Positions 24,792 through 33,357 of a DNA stretch of 64,000 nucleotides are shown here, piece by piece. How positions within the stretch are numbered: the stretch's first letter is position 1; the number at the start of each line of letters is the position of its first letter. The stretch comes from Treponema sp. Its GTDB lineage: Bacteria > Spirochaetota > Spirochaetia > Treponematales > Treponemataceae. The translations under genes were made by a program, and so were the position numbers. Where the stretch lies: positions 46,412-110,411 of the forward strand of contig JAKSTG010000005.1 in the NCBI GenBank assembly GCA_024402695.1, written 5' to 3'. Below the pieces are notes generated by a model that made no database searches, was not told the origin of the DNA, and saw only the letters and a program-made list of their open reading frames with translations.

Positions 24792-26324
24792 TTATTTTCC
24801 GGAATTGATAATGCAGGTCATGATCTTTTCCTGGTCTGCATCTTTAGCATCCATTTCTGCAATCATGCGGCCTTCATTCATTACATAAATGCGGTCACTC
24901 ATTCCAAGAACTTCAGGCATTTCTGAAGAAATCAGAATAACAGATTTTCCTTCGGCTACCATGCGGTTGATAATCAGGTAGATTTCGTATTTAGCACCTA
25001 CGTCAATACCGCGGGTTGGTTCGTCCAGAATAAGAATGTCCGGATCGGCGAAGAGCCATTTTCCAAGAAGAACTTTCTGCATGTTACCGCCGGAAAGGTT
25101 TCCGACATTTTCCATAACCGAAGCACATTTTGTGTGCATTTCCTTTGCCATGTTTTCTGCAACCTGTTTTTCTTTTGCAAAGTCAATAATTCCATGGTTA
25201 CTGATTTTTTCAGGTTTTGCAGCAGTAGTATTCTTTGTGATTGATTCAGTAAGAATAAGTCCGTTACCTTTGCGGTCTTCGGTTACATAAGCAATACCTG
25301 CTTTGATGGCTGATTTTACATTAGGGAATTCTACTTTCTTACCGTTCAGATAAATCTCGCCGGAAATGTTTGATCCGTAAGATTTTCCGAAGATACTCAT
25401 AGCAAGTTCGGTACGTCCGGCACCCATGAGTCCCGAAATACCAAGAACTTCACCTTTACGCAGATTGAAGTTTACGTTGTCGCAAACCTTGATACCGTCG
25501 AAAACCGGGTGATCAACGTTCCAGTTTTTTACTTCGAAACATACGTCACCGATTGTGTTTGTTTCGCGTTTAGGGAAGCGGTCTGAAATCTCACGTCCAA
25601 CCATGGCTTGAATGATTGTTTCTTCAGAGAAGGAATCGATTTTCTTGTCCAGAGTTTTGATTACTGCACCGTCGCGGATAACTGTGATTTTGTCTGCAAC
25701 GTATGAGATTTCGTTTAATTTATGTGAAATGATAATTGATGTCATGCCCTGTTTTTTGAACTCAAGCATGAGATCAAGCAAATGTCTTGATTCAGTTTCA
25801 TTCAAAGATGCTGTAGGTTCATCCAGGATCAGAAGTCTTACTTTCTTTCCGAGAGCCTTAGCAATTTCTACCAGCTGCTGTTTACCAACACCGATATCTT
25901 TGATGAGTGTGTGTGAAGATTCTTTAAGACCAACCTGGGCCAGCAGTTCGTCTGCTTTATAGAAAGTTTCATCCCAGTTGATTTTAGATTTCTTACCTCT
26001 TTCGTTCCCGAGGAACATATTTTCTGCAATAGAAAGGAGAGGAACAAGAGCCAGTTCCTGATGAATAATTACAATGCCACGTTCTTCACTGTCGCGGATT
26101 TTCTGGAACTTACAAATTTCACCGTCGTAAACGATGTCTCCCGAATAGGTTCCGTAACCGTAAATACCCGAAAGAACGTTCATAAGGGTAGATTTACCGG
26201 CGCCGTTTTCACCGCACAGAGCGTGGATTTCGCCTTCTTCAACTGAAAGGCTAACATCGCTCAGAGCTTTAACACCCGGGAATTCTTTTGTGATGTGTTT
26301 CATTTCCAATAATGCTTTTGCCAT
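24792..26324 (-). CDS. gguA: Sugar ABC transporter ATPase, double-domain (GguA/MglA-like)
   Basis: 510 residues with two ABC domains. Domain 1 has Walker A CGENGAGKSTL, Walker B LLILDEPTASL and a signature region reading DIGVGKQQLVEIAK (LSVGQ-like). Domain 2 has LSGGNMQKVLLGKWL and ILILDEPTRGIDVGAKYEIY, while its Walker A position (ISGLMGAGRTE) carries Arg for Lys, as is normal for this family. Ribosome site AGGAGAT precedes the ATG. Ends 13 bases before the permease start. Powers uptake of monosaccharides. Confidence 0.93.
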   Translation of the reverse strand: MAKALLEMKHITKEFPGVKALSDVSLSVEEGEIHALCGENGAGKSTLMNVLSGIYGYGTYSGDIVYDGEICKFQKIRDSEERGIVIIHQELALVPLLSIAENMFLGNERGKKSKINWDETFYKADELLAQVGLKESSHTLIKDIGVGKQQLVEIAKALGKKVRLLILDEPTASLNETESRHLLDLMLEFKKQGMTSIIISHKLNEISYVADKITVIRDGAVIKTLDKKIDSFSEETIIQAMVGREISDRFPKRETNTIGDVCFEVKNWNVDHPVFDGIKVCDNVNFNLRKGEVLGISGLMGAGRTELAMSIFGKSYGSNISGEIYLNGKKVEFPNVKSAIKAGIAYVTEDRKGNGLILTESITKNTTAAKPEKISNHGIIDFAKEKQVAENMAKEMHTKCASVMENVGNLSGGNMQKVLLGKWLFADPDILILDEPTRGIDVGAKYEIYLIINRMVAEGKSVILISSEMPEVLGMSDRIYVMNEGRMIAEMDAKDADQEKIMTCIINSGK

Positions 26325-26344
26325 TGGAATCTCCTCGTTTTTTT

Positions 26345-26385
26345 ATTGGAAGGTGACAGGCCCCCGAAAGGGCCCGTCGATTAAA
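26345..26385 (-). promoter_or_regulatory. Intercistronic hairpin between chvE and gguA
   Basis: GGGCCC/GGGCC-type stem (26361-26378) with a four-base loop and no T run. Such hairpins often protect the highly expressed binding-protein mRNA and lower expression of the ATPase and permease behind it. Confidence 0.55.
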
Positions 26386-26396
26386 TCAGCCTAAGA

Positions 26397-27458
26397 TTAG
26401 AGCTGGTCTGCTTTGTAGTATCCTGAATCGATGAGCAGTGCTTTGTAGTTGTTGATGTCACCGAATACTGGTTCACAAAGGTATGAAGGGATAACTCCAG
26501 TTCCGTTGTCGTATGTTTTAGTATCATTGATTTCTGGCTGTGTTCCTTTCATGATAGCGTCAACCATACCTACAACTTTTTCTGCCAGTGTACGTGTGTC
26601 TTTGAATACAGACATAGCCTGTGTTCCAGCGAGCATGTTCTTTACAGATCCGATGTCACAGTCCTGACCAGTGATGATAGGGAAGTTAGCTTTTGAGTAA
26701 CCAGCAGCTACGAGAGCGTTTGTGATACCCATAGCACATGAGTCGTTTGAAGAGTAAACAGCGTCGAGTTTTGTTCCGCGTGGGCCGTATCCGTTAGATG
26801 TGATAAGGTTTTCCATACGTTTCTGAGCTTCTTCTGTAGACCAGTTGAGTGTTGCACACTGTGCTTTTTCTGTCTGTCCTGAGCGGCAAACCAGTACACC
26901 TTTGTCCAGGTATGGTTTAAGAACGTCCATAGCACCACCGAAGAAGAAGTTGATGTTGTTGTCATCTGGTGAACCTGTGAAGAATTCGATGTAAGCTGGA
27001 TCATCAGCTGTACGTGTCTTCAGTTTCAGGTTTTCAACAAGGTAGTCACCCTGGATTGTACCAACTTTGTAGTTGTCGAATGTTGCGTAGTATGTAACAG
27101 CATTAGAGTTCATGATAAGGCGGTCGTAAGCGATAACTGGGATCTTCTTTTTGCGAGCACCATCAAGAGCATTTTTAAGAGCTGAACCATCGATAGAAGC
27201 GATAACGAGAACCTGGCATTTACCAGTGATCATGTTTTCAATCTGTGAAACCTGTGTAGCAATGTCGTTGTTTGCGTACTGAAGGTCTACAACGTATCCT
27301 GCTTTTTCCAGCTGAGCTTTCATGTTAGCTCCGTCCTGGTTCCAGCGCTGAAGGTCTTTAGTTGGCATTGAAACACCAACTTTTGTTCCCTTTTTCTTTG
27401 CTGCGAATGCTGGCATAATCATAAGAGCTGCCAGTAATACAACTAAAATTTTTTTCAT
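26397..27458 (-). CDS. chvE: ChvE-like multiple-sugar-binding periplasmic protein
   Basis: 353 residues with a signal peptide (MKKILVVLLAALMIMPAFA, cleavage after Ala19). The mature part is a type-I sugar-binding fold: VGVSMPTKDLQRWNQDGANMKAQLEKAGY, VLVIASIDGSALKNAL, IPVIAYDRLIMNSNAVTYYATFDNYKVG and YSSNDSCAMGI / ITGQDCDIGSVKNMLAG, closely following ChvE. It binds monosaccharides such as xylose, glucose, galactose or arabinose. Strong ribosome site AGGAGGATT. Base use is biased to preferred codons, so it is probably abundant. A small palindrome lies in its upstream region. Confidence 0.93.
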   Translation of the reverse strand: MKKILVVLLAALMIMPAFAAKKKGTKVGVSMPTKDLQRWNQDGANMKAQLEKAGYVVDLQYANNDIATQVSQIENMITGKCQVLVIASIDGSALKNALDGARKKKIPVIAYDRLIMNSNAVTYYATFDNYKVGTIQGDYLVENLKLKTRTADDPAYIEFFTGSPDDNNINFFFGGAMDVLKPYLDKGVLVCRSGQTEKAQCATLNWSTEEAQKRMENLITSNGYGPRGTKLDAVYSSNDSCAMGITNALVAAGYSKANFPIITGQDCDIGSVKNMLAGTQAMSVFKDTRTLAEKVVGMVDAIMKGTQPEINDTKTYDNGTGVIPSYLCEPVFGDINNYKALLIDSGYYKADQL

Positions 27459-27536
27459 AAGAAATCCTCCTATTTGATATTCTTATAATTTTTTTGCTTG
27501 ATATCAGTATAGAAGAGAAAAACAAGAGGAATTTAT

Positions 27537-27556
27537 CAAATTTCTTGAAAAATTTG
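27537..27556 (-). promoter_or_regulatory. Candidate operator upstream of chvE
   Basis: Perfect inverted repeat CAAATTT/AAATTTG with a 6-base spacer, 80-100 bases before the chvE start. It is a candidate site for the YesN-type regulator encoded upstream. Evidence is palindromy and position only. Confidence 0.4.
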
Positions 27557-27633
27557 TGAAAATAAGGAAATTTTGAAGGAATTTGCGGTAATTTTTTGTT
27601 CCCGATTAGTAAAATTTTGTTGTCAAAATTTTA

Positions 27634-28677
27634 CTACTGCTGGTAAACTTCATTTTTTGAGTGGAAGCCGGAGTCAATAATGACAGAATCTATGTTGTTT
27701 TTGTCTACATAGACCGGATTCAGCATTACATAAGGCACTTTTTTGAAGTGATTGTCGATAACATCGCCTTCTTTTACCAGTTCCGACACCGGAGTACCTT
27801 TTGCAAGCTTCATGGCAGTTTCCGCCGCCATGGAAGCAAGGTCGGTAATAGGCTTATAAATAGTAAAACTCTGCTTTCCTTTAATGATGTTCTGGCAGGC
27901 GGCAATGTCTGCATCCTGTCCGCAGATAGGAATATGCTTCTGTTTCAGGTGAACATCCAATACCTGAATGATGCTGTCGGCAATGGCATCGTTTCCACAG
28001 ATGATTGCGTCTGGAATGATACCGCTTGTAATCAGGTCAAAAGCATGCTGGCGGGAAAGGTCATAGTTCCAGCCCAGTGTATAGAAAGTATCGATGATAT
28101 TGATGTCAGAGCCCTGAAGAGCCTGCCAAAGACCTTTTTCGACCATGTTCATGTTGTTGTCTTCAGGATCACCAAGAATGATGGCCCAGGAATTCTGCTG
28201 GGTAGTGTTTCTCATCTTGTTTCCCATGATGTAGCCAACCTGTTCCGAGTCGATAGTCATGTAAAGAGAAATGTCCGAATCTAGAATCAGTCGGTCGTAG
28301 GAAATGACCGGAATATTATGAATCCTGAGTTTTTCAAGACCTTCCTTGATAGATTTAGATTCACGCGGCAGAACCACAACGCAGTCCACATTCTGAGAAT
28401 CAAGATAGAGGAGCTGACGGTTCTGTTCTTCCGCATCATTACCAGCATTCTGAACAATAACTTCGCCACCAAGATTAGAAACAGTAGAGATAAAAGTATC
28501 CAGGTCCCGCTGCCATCTTTCCAGAGCCAGAGTATCTATAGAAAAACCAATAGTGTAGGCAGATTCAACTTCATCATCGGAAAAATCCCTTTCGCTATTG
28601 GAAACATTTTTTCCCTTACAAGAAATCACACTCAAACACAAAATAAAAAAAACTAAAACTTTATTAAAATCTTTCAT
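27634..28677 (-). CDS. Periplasmic sugar-binding lipoprotein, XylF/RbsB-like
   Basis: 347 residues from the ATG at 28677. LVFFILCLSVISCKGKN gives a lipobox (VISC), so it is lipid-anchored. The rest is a periplasmic-binding fold: YTIGFSIDTLALERWQRDLDTF, VVVLPRESKSIKEGLEKLRIHNIPVISYDRLILDSDISLYMTIDSEQVGYIMG, GDPEDNNM and ICGQDADIAACQNIIKGKQ. It is a divergent relative of the ChvE-like protein downstream. It may deliver sugar to the same transporter or feed the sensor kinase. Translation start has only a weak AAAGAG. Confidence 0.82.
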   Translation of the reverse strand: MKDFNKVLVFFILCLSVISCKGKNVSNSERDFSDDEVESAYTIGFSIDTLALERWQRDLDTFISTVSNLGGEVIVQNAGNDAEEQNRQLLYLDSQNVDCVVVLPRESKSIKEGLEKLRIHNIPVISYDRLILDSDISLYMTIDSEQVGYIMGNKMRNTTQQNSWAIILGDPEDNNMNMVEKGLWQALQGSDINIIDTFYTLGWNYDLSRQHAFDLITSGIIPDAIICGNDAIADSIIQVLDVHLKQKHIPICGQDADIAACQNIIKGKQSFTIYKPITDLASMAAETAMKLAKGTPVSELVKEGDVIDNHFKKVPYVMLNPVYVDKNNIDSVIIDSGFHSKNEVYQQ

Positions 28678-28694
28678 ACACAAAACTCTTTAAA

Positions 28695-28769
28695 ATTCAC
28701 AATTCACAATTCGTAATTATTAACCCTTAACTCTAAACTCTTAACTCTTAACTTTTAACTCTTAACTCT
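28695..28769 (-). repeat. Heptamer array at the end of the YesN-type regulator gene
   Basis: Read on the + strand the units are AATTCAC, AATTCAC, AATTCGT, AATTATT, AACCCTT, AACTCTA, then AACTCTT repeats. On the minus strand the array (AAGAGTT units) encodes the last residues (RVKS) and the stop of the regulator and fills the gap to the next gene. Confidence 0.8.
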
Positions 28770-30311
28770 GTTTTTTCTATATTCAGAAGGAGTGACCTCA
28801 AACTTATTCTTGAAGATTTTACTGAAGTAATTCTGATCATTATACCCGGTGGCCGCTGTAATTTCTTTAATGGACATGTCTGTTTCTCTTAGCAGGTGTT
28901 CGGCTTTTTCCATTTTAAGGTCGGTAACGTAGTTTACGAATGTATCGTTCATTTCTTCTTTGAAAAGTTTACTCAGGTAGAAGGAAGAAATGCCCGCGTG
29001 TTCGGCTGCATCTTCCAGGGAAAAATCGGAACTCAGGTTCATGTTGATGAAGGCTTTTACTTTTGTAATGACCGGATTGTCGCCTTTCTGTTTTTTCTGT
29101 GAAACAGCCGTAACGGCTTCGGAAAGTCTCTGCTGTACAAAATCGTAAGTCTCGCGGATTGATGATGCAGAAGAAATTACACTGAAGGAATTTTCGAAAA
29201 GGGAAGAATCGAAATTTTCTGCAAGTTGAAGGGCGGTGGCCTTTGTGGTTACAAGAAGTTCAATCAGACTAAATTTCCATTTATCTGAGGTAAGTCCGCT
29301 TTCTTCAAGGTTTTTAAGAAGCAGGTTTGAAAGGAACTGGACGCCTTCAATATCACCGTTTCCAAGACGTTTGAAAAGACGTTCCTGAATGTTTCGGCTT
29401 TCTTCTGTTCTGTCTATTGAAGAAACAACATCCTCAAAGAAAATCAGTGTGTTGTTTTCTGATGTTCTGTTCAGGGCATTGATTGCCTGGTTATAAAAAT
29501 CCTTGAACTGAATTTCTTTTGTACAAACGGAAGAAACACCGGTACGGATTTTTCGGTTTACTTTGATTGTAAGAAGGGTGTGCATTGAGTTCAGGTGTTC
29601 CCGGATTTTTTCCTGAAAGAAAGATTCTTTTTCAAAAGCCAGAAGCAGAAGAATACGGTTTCTCATAAAGGAACCCATGATACATTTCTGGTTTTCTGAA
29701 GCTATCTGGCGAATCTTTGAGAAAATCTGATTTCGATTTTCATCTGTTTCTTCAGGGAATTCCACTGCAAGGAAAACATAGTTTTTGTCCAGAAGATTGA
29801 AGTATTCAAGGTAAGGAGTAAGGTTTTCGTTTTCTGTACAGAAAGCGCAGGAATAGAAAAAATCACTTTCGACCATAGGCGAAACTGCCTCAAGTTTTTT
29901 CTGGATTTCTTCTGAGTTGATGGCTGAACCTTTTTTGTTGTCCACTTGGTTCATGGCACTTCGTGCTGTCTGAATGATGGTGTTACGGTTTACAGGTTTT
30001 GTGATGTATCTGAAAGCTCCAAGGTTCAAGGCTTCCTGTGCATACTGGAAAGTGTCGAAAGCTGAAAGAACAATGATGACTGATTCCGGTTTCATGGACA
30101 TGATAAGACTGATGGTTTCAAGGCCGTTCATGCCAGGCATGTTTATGTCCATGAAGATAATGTCTATGTCGTTGTTCTTTACAATGTTCAGTGCATCAAA
30201 GCCTGACTGGGCTGTAAAAAGATTTACCTGTCCCTGAAAGTTTTTTTCAAAAATGAATTTAAGAGAATCAATGGCAATGGCTTCATCATCACATGCGAGT
30301 ACGTTATACAT
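28755..30311 (-). CDS. AraC-type response regulator, YesN-like
   Basis: 518 residues. Receiver domain 1-~120: VLACDDEAIA (acidic pocket), phospho-acceptor Asp in IIFMDINMPGMNG, conserved Lys in RYITKPVNR. A long middle linker of ~260 residues follows. The C-terminal ~100 residues are two AraC-type helix-turn-helix motifs: SLEDAAEHAGISSFYLSKLFKEEM and SIKEITAATGYNDQNYFSKIFKNKFEVTPSEYRK. Overlaps the kinase gene by 8 bases. By family and position it should activate the sugar transporter genes. Its final four codons derive from a heptamer repeat, so the C-terminus may be variable. Confidence 0.92.
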   Translation of the reverse strand: MYNVLACDDEAIAIDSLKFIFEKNFQGQVNLFTAQSGFDALNIVKNNDIDIIFMDINMPGMNGLETISLIMSMKPESVIIVLSAFDTFQYAQEALNLGAFRYITKPVNRNTIIQTARSAMNQVDNKKGSAINSEEIQKKLEAVSPMVESDFFYSCAFCTENENLTPYLEYFNLLDKNYVFLAVEFPEETDENRNQIFSKIRQIASENQKCIMGSFMRNRILLLLAFEKESFFQEKIREHLNSMHTLLTIKVNRKIRTGVSSVCTKEIQFKDFYNQAINALNRTSENNTLIFFEDVVSSIDRTEESRNIQERLFKRLGNGDIEGVQFLSNLLLKNLEESGLTSDKWKFSLIELLVTTKATALQLAENFDSSLFENSFSVISSASSIRETYDFVQQRLSEAVTAVSQKKQKGDNPVITKVKAFINMNLSSDFSLEDAAEHAGISSFYLSKLFKEEMNDTFVNYVTDLKMEKAEHLLRETDMSIKEITAATGYNDQNYFSKIFKNKFEVTPSEYRKNRVKS

Positions 30312-31785
30312 TTTTTGGGATCCTTACTATAAAGCGGGTACCTGTTCCCGAATCGTTTTTCATAATATCAAAAACATCGTCTCTCTGGAAATAGAGTCTG
30401 AGTCTTGAATAAACATTTATAAGTCCGATACCAGTATTTTTGTTTCCGTCTGTGGCTACGCTTACTTTGTGGGAACTTTTTGCGTTCAGGATTTCTTCAC
30501 GGGTTGCGTCATCCATTCCTTCGCCGTTATCGCTAATGGAAATGATGATGTATGCAGGGTTCTCGCCAACTGTTAAAGTTACGCGGCCTGTGTCTTCGTT
30601 CTGAAGTCCGTGTTTGATGCAGTTTTCTACAAGAGGCTGAAGGGTCATGACAGGAAGAACTTCTTCAAAGTTTTTGTCAGGAATTTCTTTGATGAATTCC
30701 AGCCTTTGTCCGTATCTTACTTTCATGATGTAAACATAGTTATCTACCATTCCAAGTTCATCCATTACAGAAGCTACCGGTTTTTGCTGCCGCAGGTTGT
30801 AACGGAAAAAGTCTGAAGTCTGTTCAATGAAGCTGCAAGTCTTGTCGGCACCTTCCATCATGGCAAGCTGGGCACCTGTGTTTAGAGTGTTGAAAAGAAA
30901 GTGAGGGTTGATCTGGCTCTGGAAGGCTTTAAGCTGGGCGCTGGAATAAAGAGCCTGCATCTCAATTTCTTTCTGGCGCAGTTCTGTTTCTGTTCGGGCT
31001 TTTTCCCAGATTGTATTGATGTACTGCTTGATGCTTACGATCATGCGGTCAAAGGCTCGGGTGATTTTTGCGATCTCGTCATTTCCTTCGCTTTCGAAAA
31101 GAGGGATGTCAAAGTCACGGTCGGCAACTCTTTCGGCAACTCGCGAAATTTCCCGTAACGGATGAAGAATTTCTGTGACAATCATATAAAGGAAAGCCAG
31201 AATCAGAAGGAAGTAAACTGTAAAGAACAGAATACTCATCTCTGTCATTCGCTGGATGCGGCTTTTTGTGTTCATATATTTTTCTGCATTGTTTTCAAGA
31301 AGAAGAGTGTTCAGTTCTGTAATTGCCTTCTGAAGAATTCTGTAGCAGCGAAGACTTTTCTCGTAGTTCAAGGTGTTTTCTTTGTTAGCGCGTTTTTCGG
31401 CAACTGCAACACCTGAATAGTAAACGAAAGATTTAGTAAGGTTCTGAACGATATATTCTTTCTGGCGCAGAGGGTTCAGGGAAGGTTTCTTCTGCATGTT
31501 GCGTCTGTAGTTTTCTACCTTTTCGCGGGAAGCATAATAAGAGTCGATGCTTTCGTAAGTGCGGTACTCGTTATAGACTTCGAAATTGTATTCCAGATCC
31601 GTCAGATTTTTCTGGAAGGTGTTCAGGTTTGTGTTTGAGGTAAAGGCGTTACCCATTGTGTTGATGGAAAGTCGGTTCATGACCATAAATCCAAAAAGAC
31701 TTATAACGACCATAAGACTTACTGCGGTAACACAGCCCATGATTTTGAGTCGAAGGGAAAGCTTAGAAAAGTTTGAATCTGCCAT
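30304..31785 (-). CDS. Sensor histidine kinase, YesM/LytS-like
   Basis: 493 residues. One membrane helix near residues 12-35, a ~150-residue extracytoplasmic helical region, a second helix near ~190, a HAMP segment (ILHPLREISRVAERVADRDFDIPLFESEGNDEIAKITRAFDRM), then the His_kinase domain with phospho-acceptor His in QINPHFLFNTLN, and the ATPase boxes VENCIKHGLQNED, SDNGEGMD and NTGIGLINVYSRL. Its ATG overlaps the stop of the anchored binding protein by one base, so the three are translationally coupled. The anchored protein probably gives it the sugar signal. Confidence 0.92.
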   Translation of the reverse strand: MADSNFSKLSLRLKIMGCVTAVSLMVVISLFGFMVMNRLSINTMGNAFTSNTNLNTFQKNLTDLEYNFEVYNEYRTYESIDSYYASREKVENYRRNMQKKPSLNPLRQKEYIVQNLTKSFVYYSGVAVAEKRANKENTLNYEKSLRCYRILQKAITELNTLLLENNAEKYMNTKSRIQRMTEMSILFFTVYFLLILAFLYMIVTEILHPLREISRVAERVADRDFDIPLFESEGNDEIAKITRAFDRMIVSIKQYINTIWEKARTETELRQKEIEMQALYSSAQLKAFQSQINPHFLFNTLNTGAQLAMMEGADKTCSFIEQTSDFFRYNLRQQKPVASVMDELGMVDNYVYIMKVRYGQRLEFIKEIPDKNFEEVLPVMTLQPLVENCIKHGLQNEDTGRVTLTVGENPAYIIISISDNGEGMDDATREEILNAKSSHKVSVATDGNKNTGIGLINVYSRLRLYFQRDDVFDIMKNDSGTGTRFIVRIPKNV

Positions 31786-32738
31786 TATTCAGTTCTCCCT
31801 TTCTTAAGCTGGATACCGGCGTAAACGTAGTTGTTTGCAAATCGGTTTCGCTTGTAATTAAAAAGTTCTCTTACAGCTCTGGAACCTGCGTTTTCCTGGT
31901 CTACGGAAAGCACTGCGGAAATTATTCCTTTCTCAAAATATGTAGAGATGGTTTCGTTTTCTCCAAAGCTAATGATTATGTTGTCCTGGTTGTAATCGGG
32001 ATCTGAAGCCAGCTGTGAAATACTGATGGAATCATCTTCGGTCAGGCTGATTATTACAGCAGGAACAATATTTTCGTGGAGCAGCCGTCTTGAAACTGCG
32101 TCCTGGTTTTCTGTAAAGGTTCCTTCAAAAGTTTCCGGGAAAAGTCTTGCGGTTTTTAAAGCCACCGAAAGGGTATTCATAAGATTCGAGTAGTTGGGGT
32201 TTTTTCCGGCACTGTTTACTATGAAAATATCATATCCGGATTTCCAGTATTCCACTGCGGTTCGGGCAAGAATACGTCCCGATTCTGAATAATTGTTACC
32301 GATGAAGGAAATCTGCGGAATGTTCTGATTGTAGAAGCCTACGGTAATTACGGGGATATCGCCGCTGTCTGATTTTTTAGGCGCCTGTACGGCATCGGAA
32401 TCTTCATCAATGTAGGCAATGATTCCATCAGCGTTTACGAAAGAAGCATATTCAAAAAGGGAAGAAAGGGAATTGTCGTCTGCTTTTGAAGACGGAATGT
32501 TCAGTTCAACAACTGCATCATAACTTTCTGCTTCTTTTAAGGCCCCTTCAAAAACTTTGTTCAGAAAGTTGGAGTTCTGAGTTTCTCCAGTTACGATGAT
32601 ATGATATTTTTTGTTGGGGATATTTTCGGTCTTGGAAATATATTTGAAACTTCTGCTAAGAATGATGATGAACAGAAGCGGGAAAATCAGAGTGAGAAGA
32701 ATTACAATTGATAAATAAAGAGCTTTTCGGTGTTGCAT
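31785..32738 (-). CDS. Membrane-anchored periplasmic sugar-binding sensor protein
   Basis: 317 residues from the ATG at 32738. An uncleaved-looking N-terminal helix (ALYLSIVILLTLIFPLLFIIILS) anchors a periplasmic-binding domain: YHIIVTGETQNSNFLNKVFEGALKEAESYDAVVEL, ADGIIAYIDEDSDAV, IPVITVGFYNQNIPQISFIGNNYSESGRILA, and ENAGSRAVRELFNYKRNRFANNYVYAG at the end. Coupled to a YesM-type kinase, it resembles the XylFII-LytS-YesN arrangement described in clostridia, where an anchored binding protein passes sugar occupancy to the kinase. No ribosome site: the ATG follows directly on the nine T of the leuD terminator. Confidence 0.8.
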   Translation of the reverse strand: MQHRKALYLSIVILLTLIFPLLFIIILSRSFKYISKTENIPNKKYHIIVTGETQNSNFLNKVFEGALKEAESYDAVVELNIPSSKADDNSLSSLFEYASFVNADGIIAYIDEDSDAVQAPKKSDSGDIPVITVGFYNQNIPQISFIGNNYSESGRILARTAVEYWKSGYDIFIVNSAGKNPNYSNLMNTLSVALKTARLFPETFEGTFTENQDAVSRRLLHENIVPAVIISLTEDDSISISQLASDPDYNQDNIIISFGENETISTYFEKGIISAVLSVDQENAGSRAVRELFNYKRNRFANNYVYAGIQLKKGRTE

Positions 32739-32781
32739 AAAAAAAAACTGCAGCAAGACTTTTCTTACTGCAGTTATTATA
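32739..32781 (-). terminator. leuCD terminator abutting the sensor start codon, with a TATAAT box
   Basis: On the minus strand ACTGCAG/CTGCAGT arms with inner AAG/CTT pairing are followed by nine T, a good intrinsic terminator for leuCD. The ATG of the sensor gene comes immediately after the T run. A perfect TATAAT (32776-32781) just before the hairpin would start transcripts whose leader is the hairpin itself. I see no convincing -35. Confidence 0.7.
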
Positions 32782-32802
32782 CACTGAAATCAATAGATTT
32801 GC

Positions 32803-33336
32803 TTAGTATTTTGCTTCTGTGTATCCGATCCAGCCTTCGTGTTCAACGAGAGCTTTTTCAAATCCGTCCAGACGGAATTCGTAAGATTTTGAAAGGCTTC
32901 CAGCAATAAGTTTTACTTTTGCAGAACCATCATCGTTCATTACGATTTTACATTCTGTATCTTTGTCTGCGAAGGTTCTGAACATGTCATCAACATTTTC
33001 TGCTTCCATGTCGATTGCCATCATACCGCAGTTGTACATGTTCTGGCGGAAGATACGTGCAAAGTTTGGAGCAATTACTGTGAAGATGTCATTTACTTCC
33101 AGAGCCCAAGGAGCGTGTTCACGTGAAGAACCACATCCGAAGTTTTCGCGGGTAATGATTACTTTTTTACCGGCGATGTCAGTTTTTGGGTTGAAGTTAT
33201 CCATTTTCAGATCTTCAAGCAGGTAAGGCTTGAGAGCTGTCTTTGTAATTTCTGTAAGATATTTTGCAGGAATGATTTCGTCTGTATTGATATCGCTTCT
33301 GTCCAGGAACAGAACTTTTCCACCGAATTCTTTCAT
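32803..33336 (-). CDS. leuD: 3-isopropylmalate dehydratase small subunit
   Basis: 177 residues. LFLDRSDINTDEIIPAKYL at the N-terminus and GCGSSREHAPWAL in the middle are the aconitase swivel-domain signatures; NFARIFRQNMYNCGMM follows. It pairs with LeuC to isomerise 2- to 3-isopropylmalate in leucine synthesis. Strong ribosome site (AAGGAGA) 21 bases after leuC. No leuA or leuB in the window. Confidence 0.95.
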   Translation of the reverse strand: MKEFGGKVLFLDRSDINTDEIIPAKYLTEITKTALKPYLLEDLKMDNFNPKTDIAGKKVIITRENFGCGSSREHAPWALEVNDIFTVIAPNFARIFRQNMYNCGMMAIDMEAENVDDMFRTFADKDTECKIVMNDDGSAKVKLIAGSLSKSYEFRLDGFEKALVEHEGWIGYTEAKY

Positions 33337-33357
33337 ATTCTATTCTCCTTTCTATTC

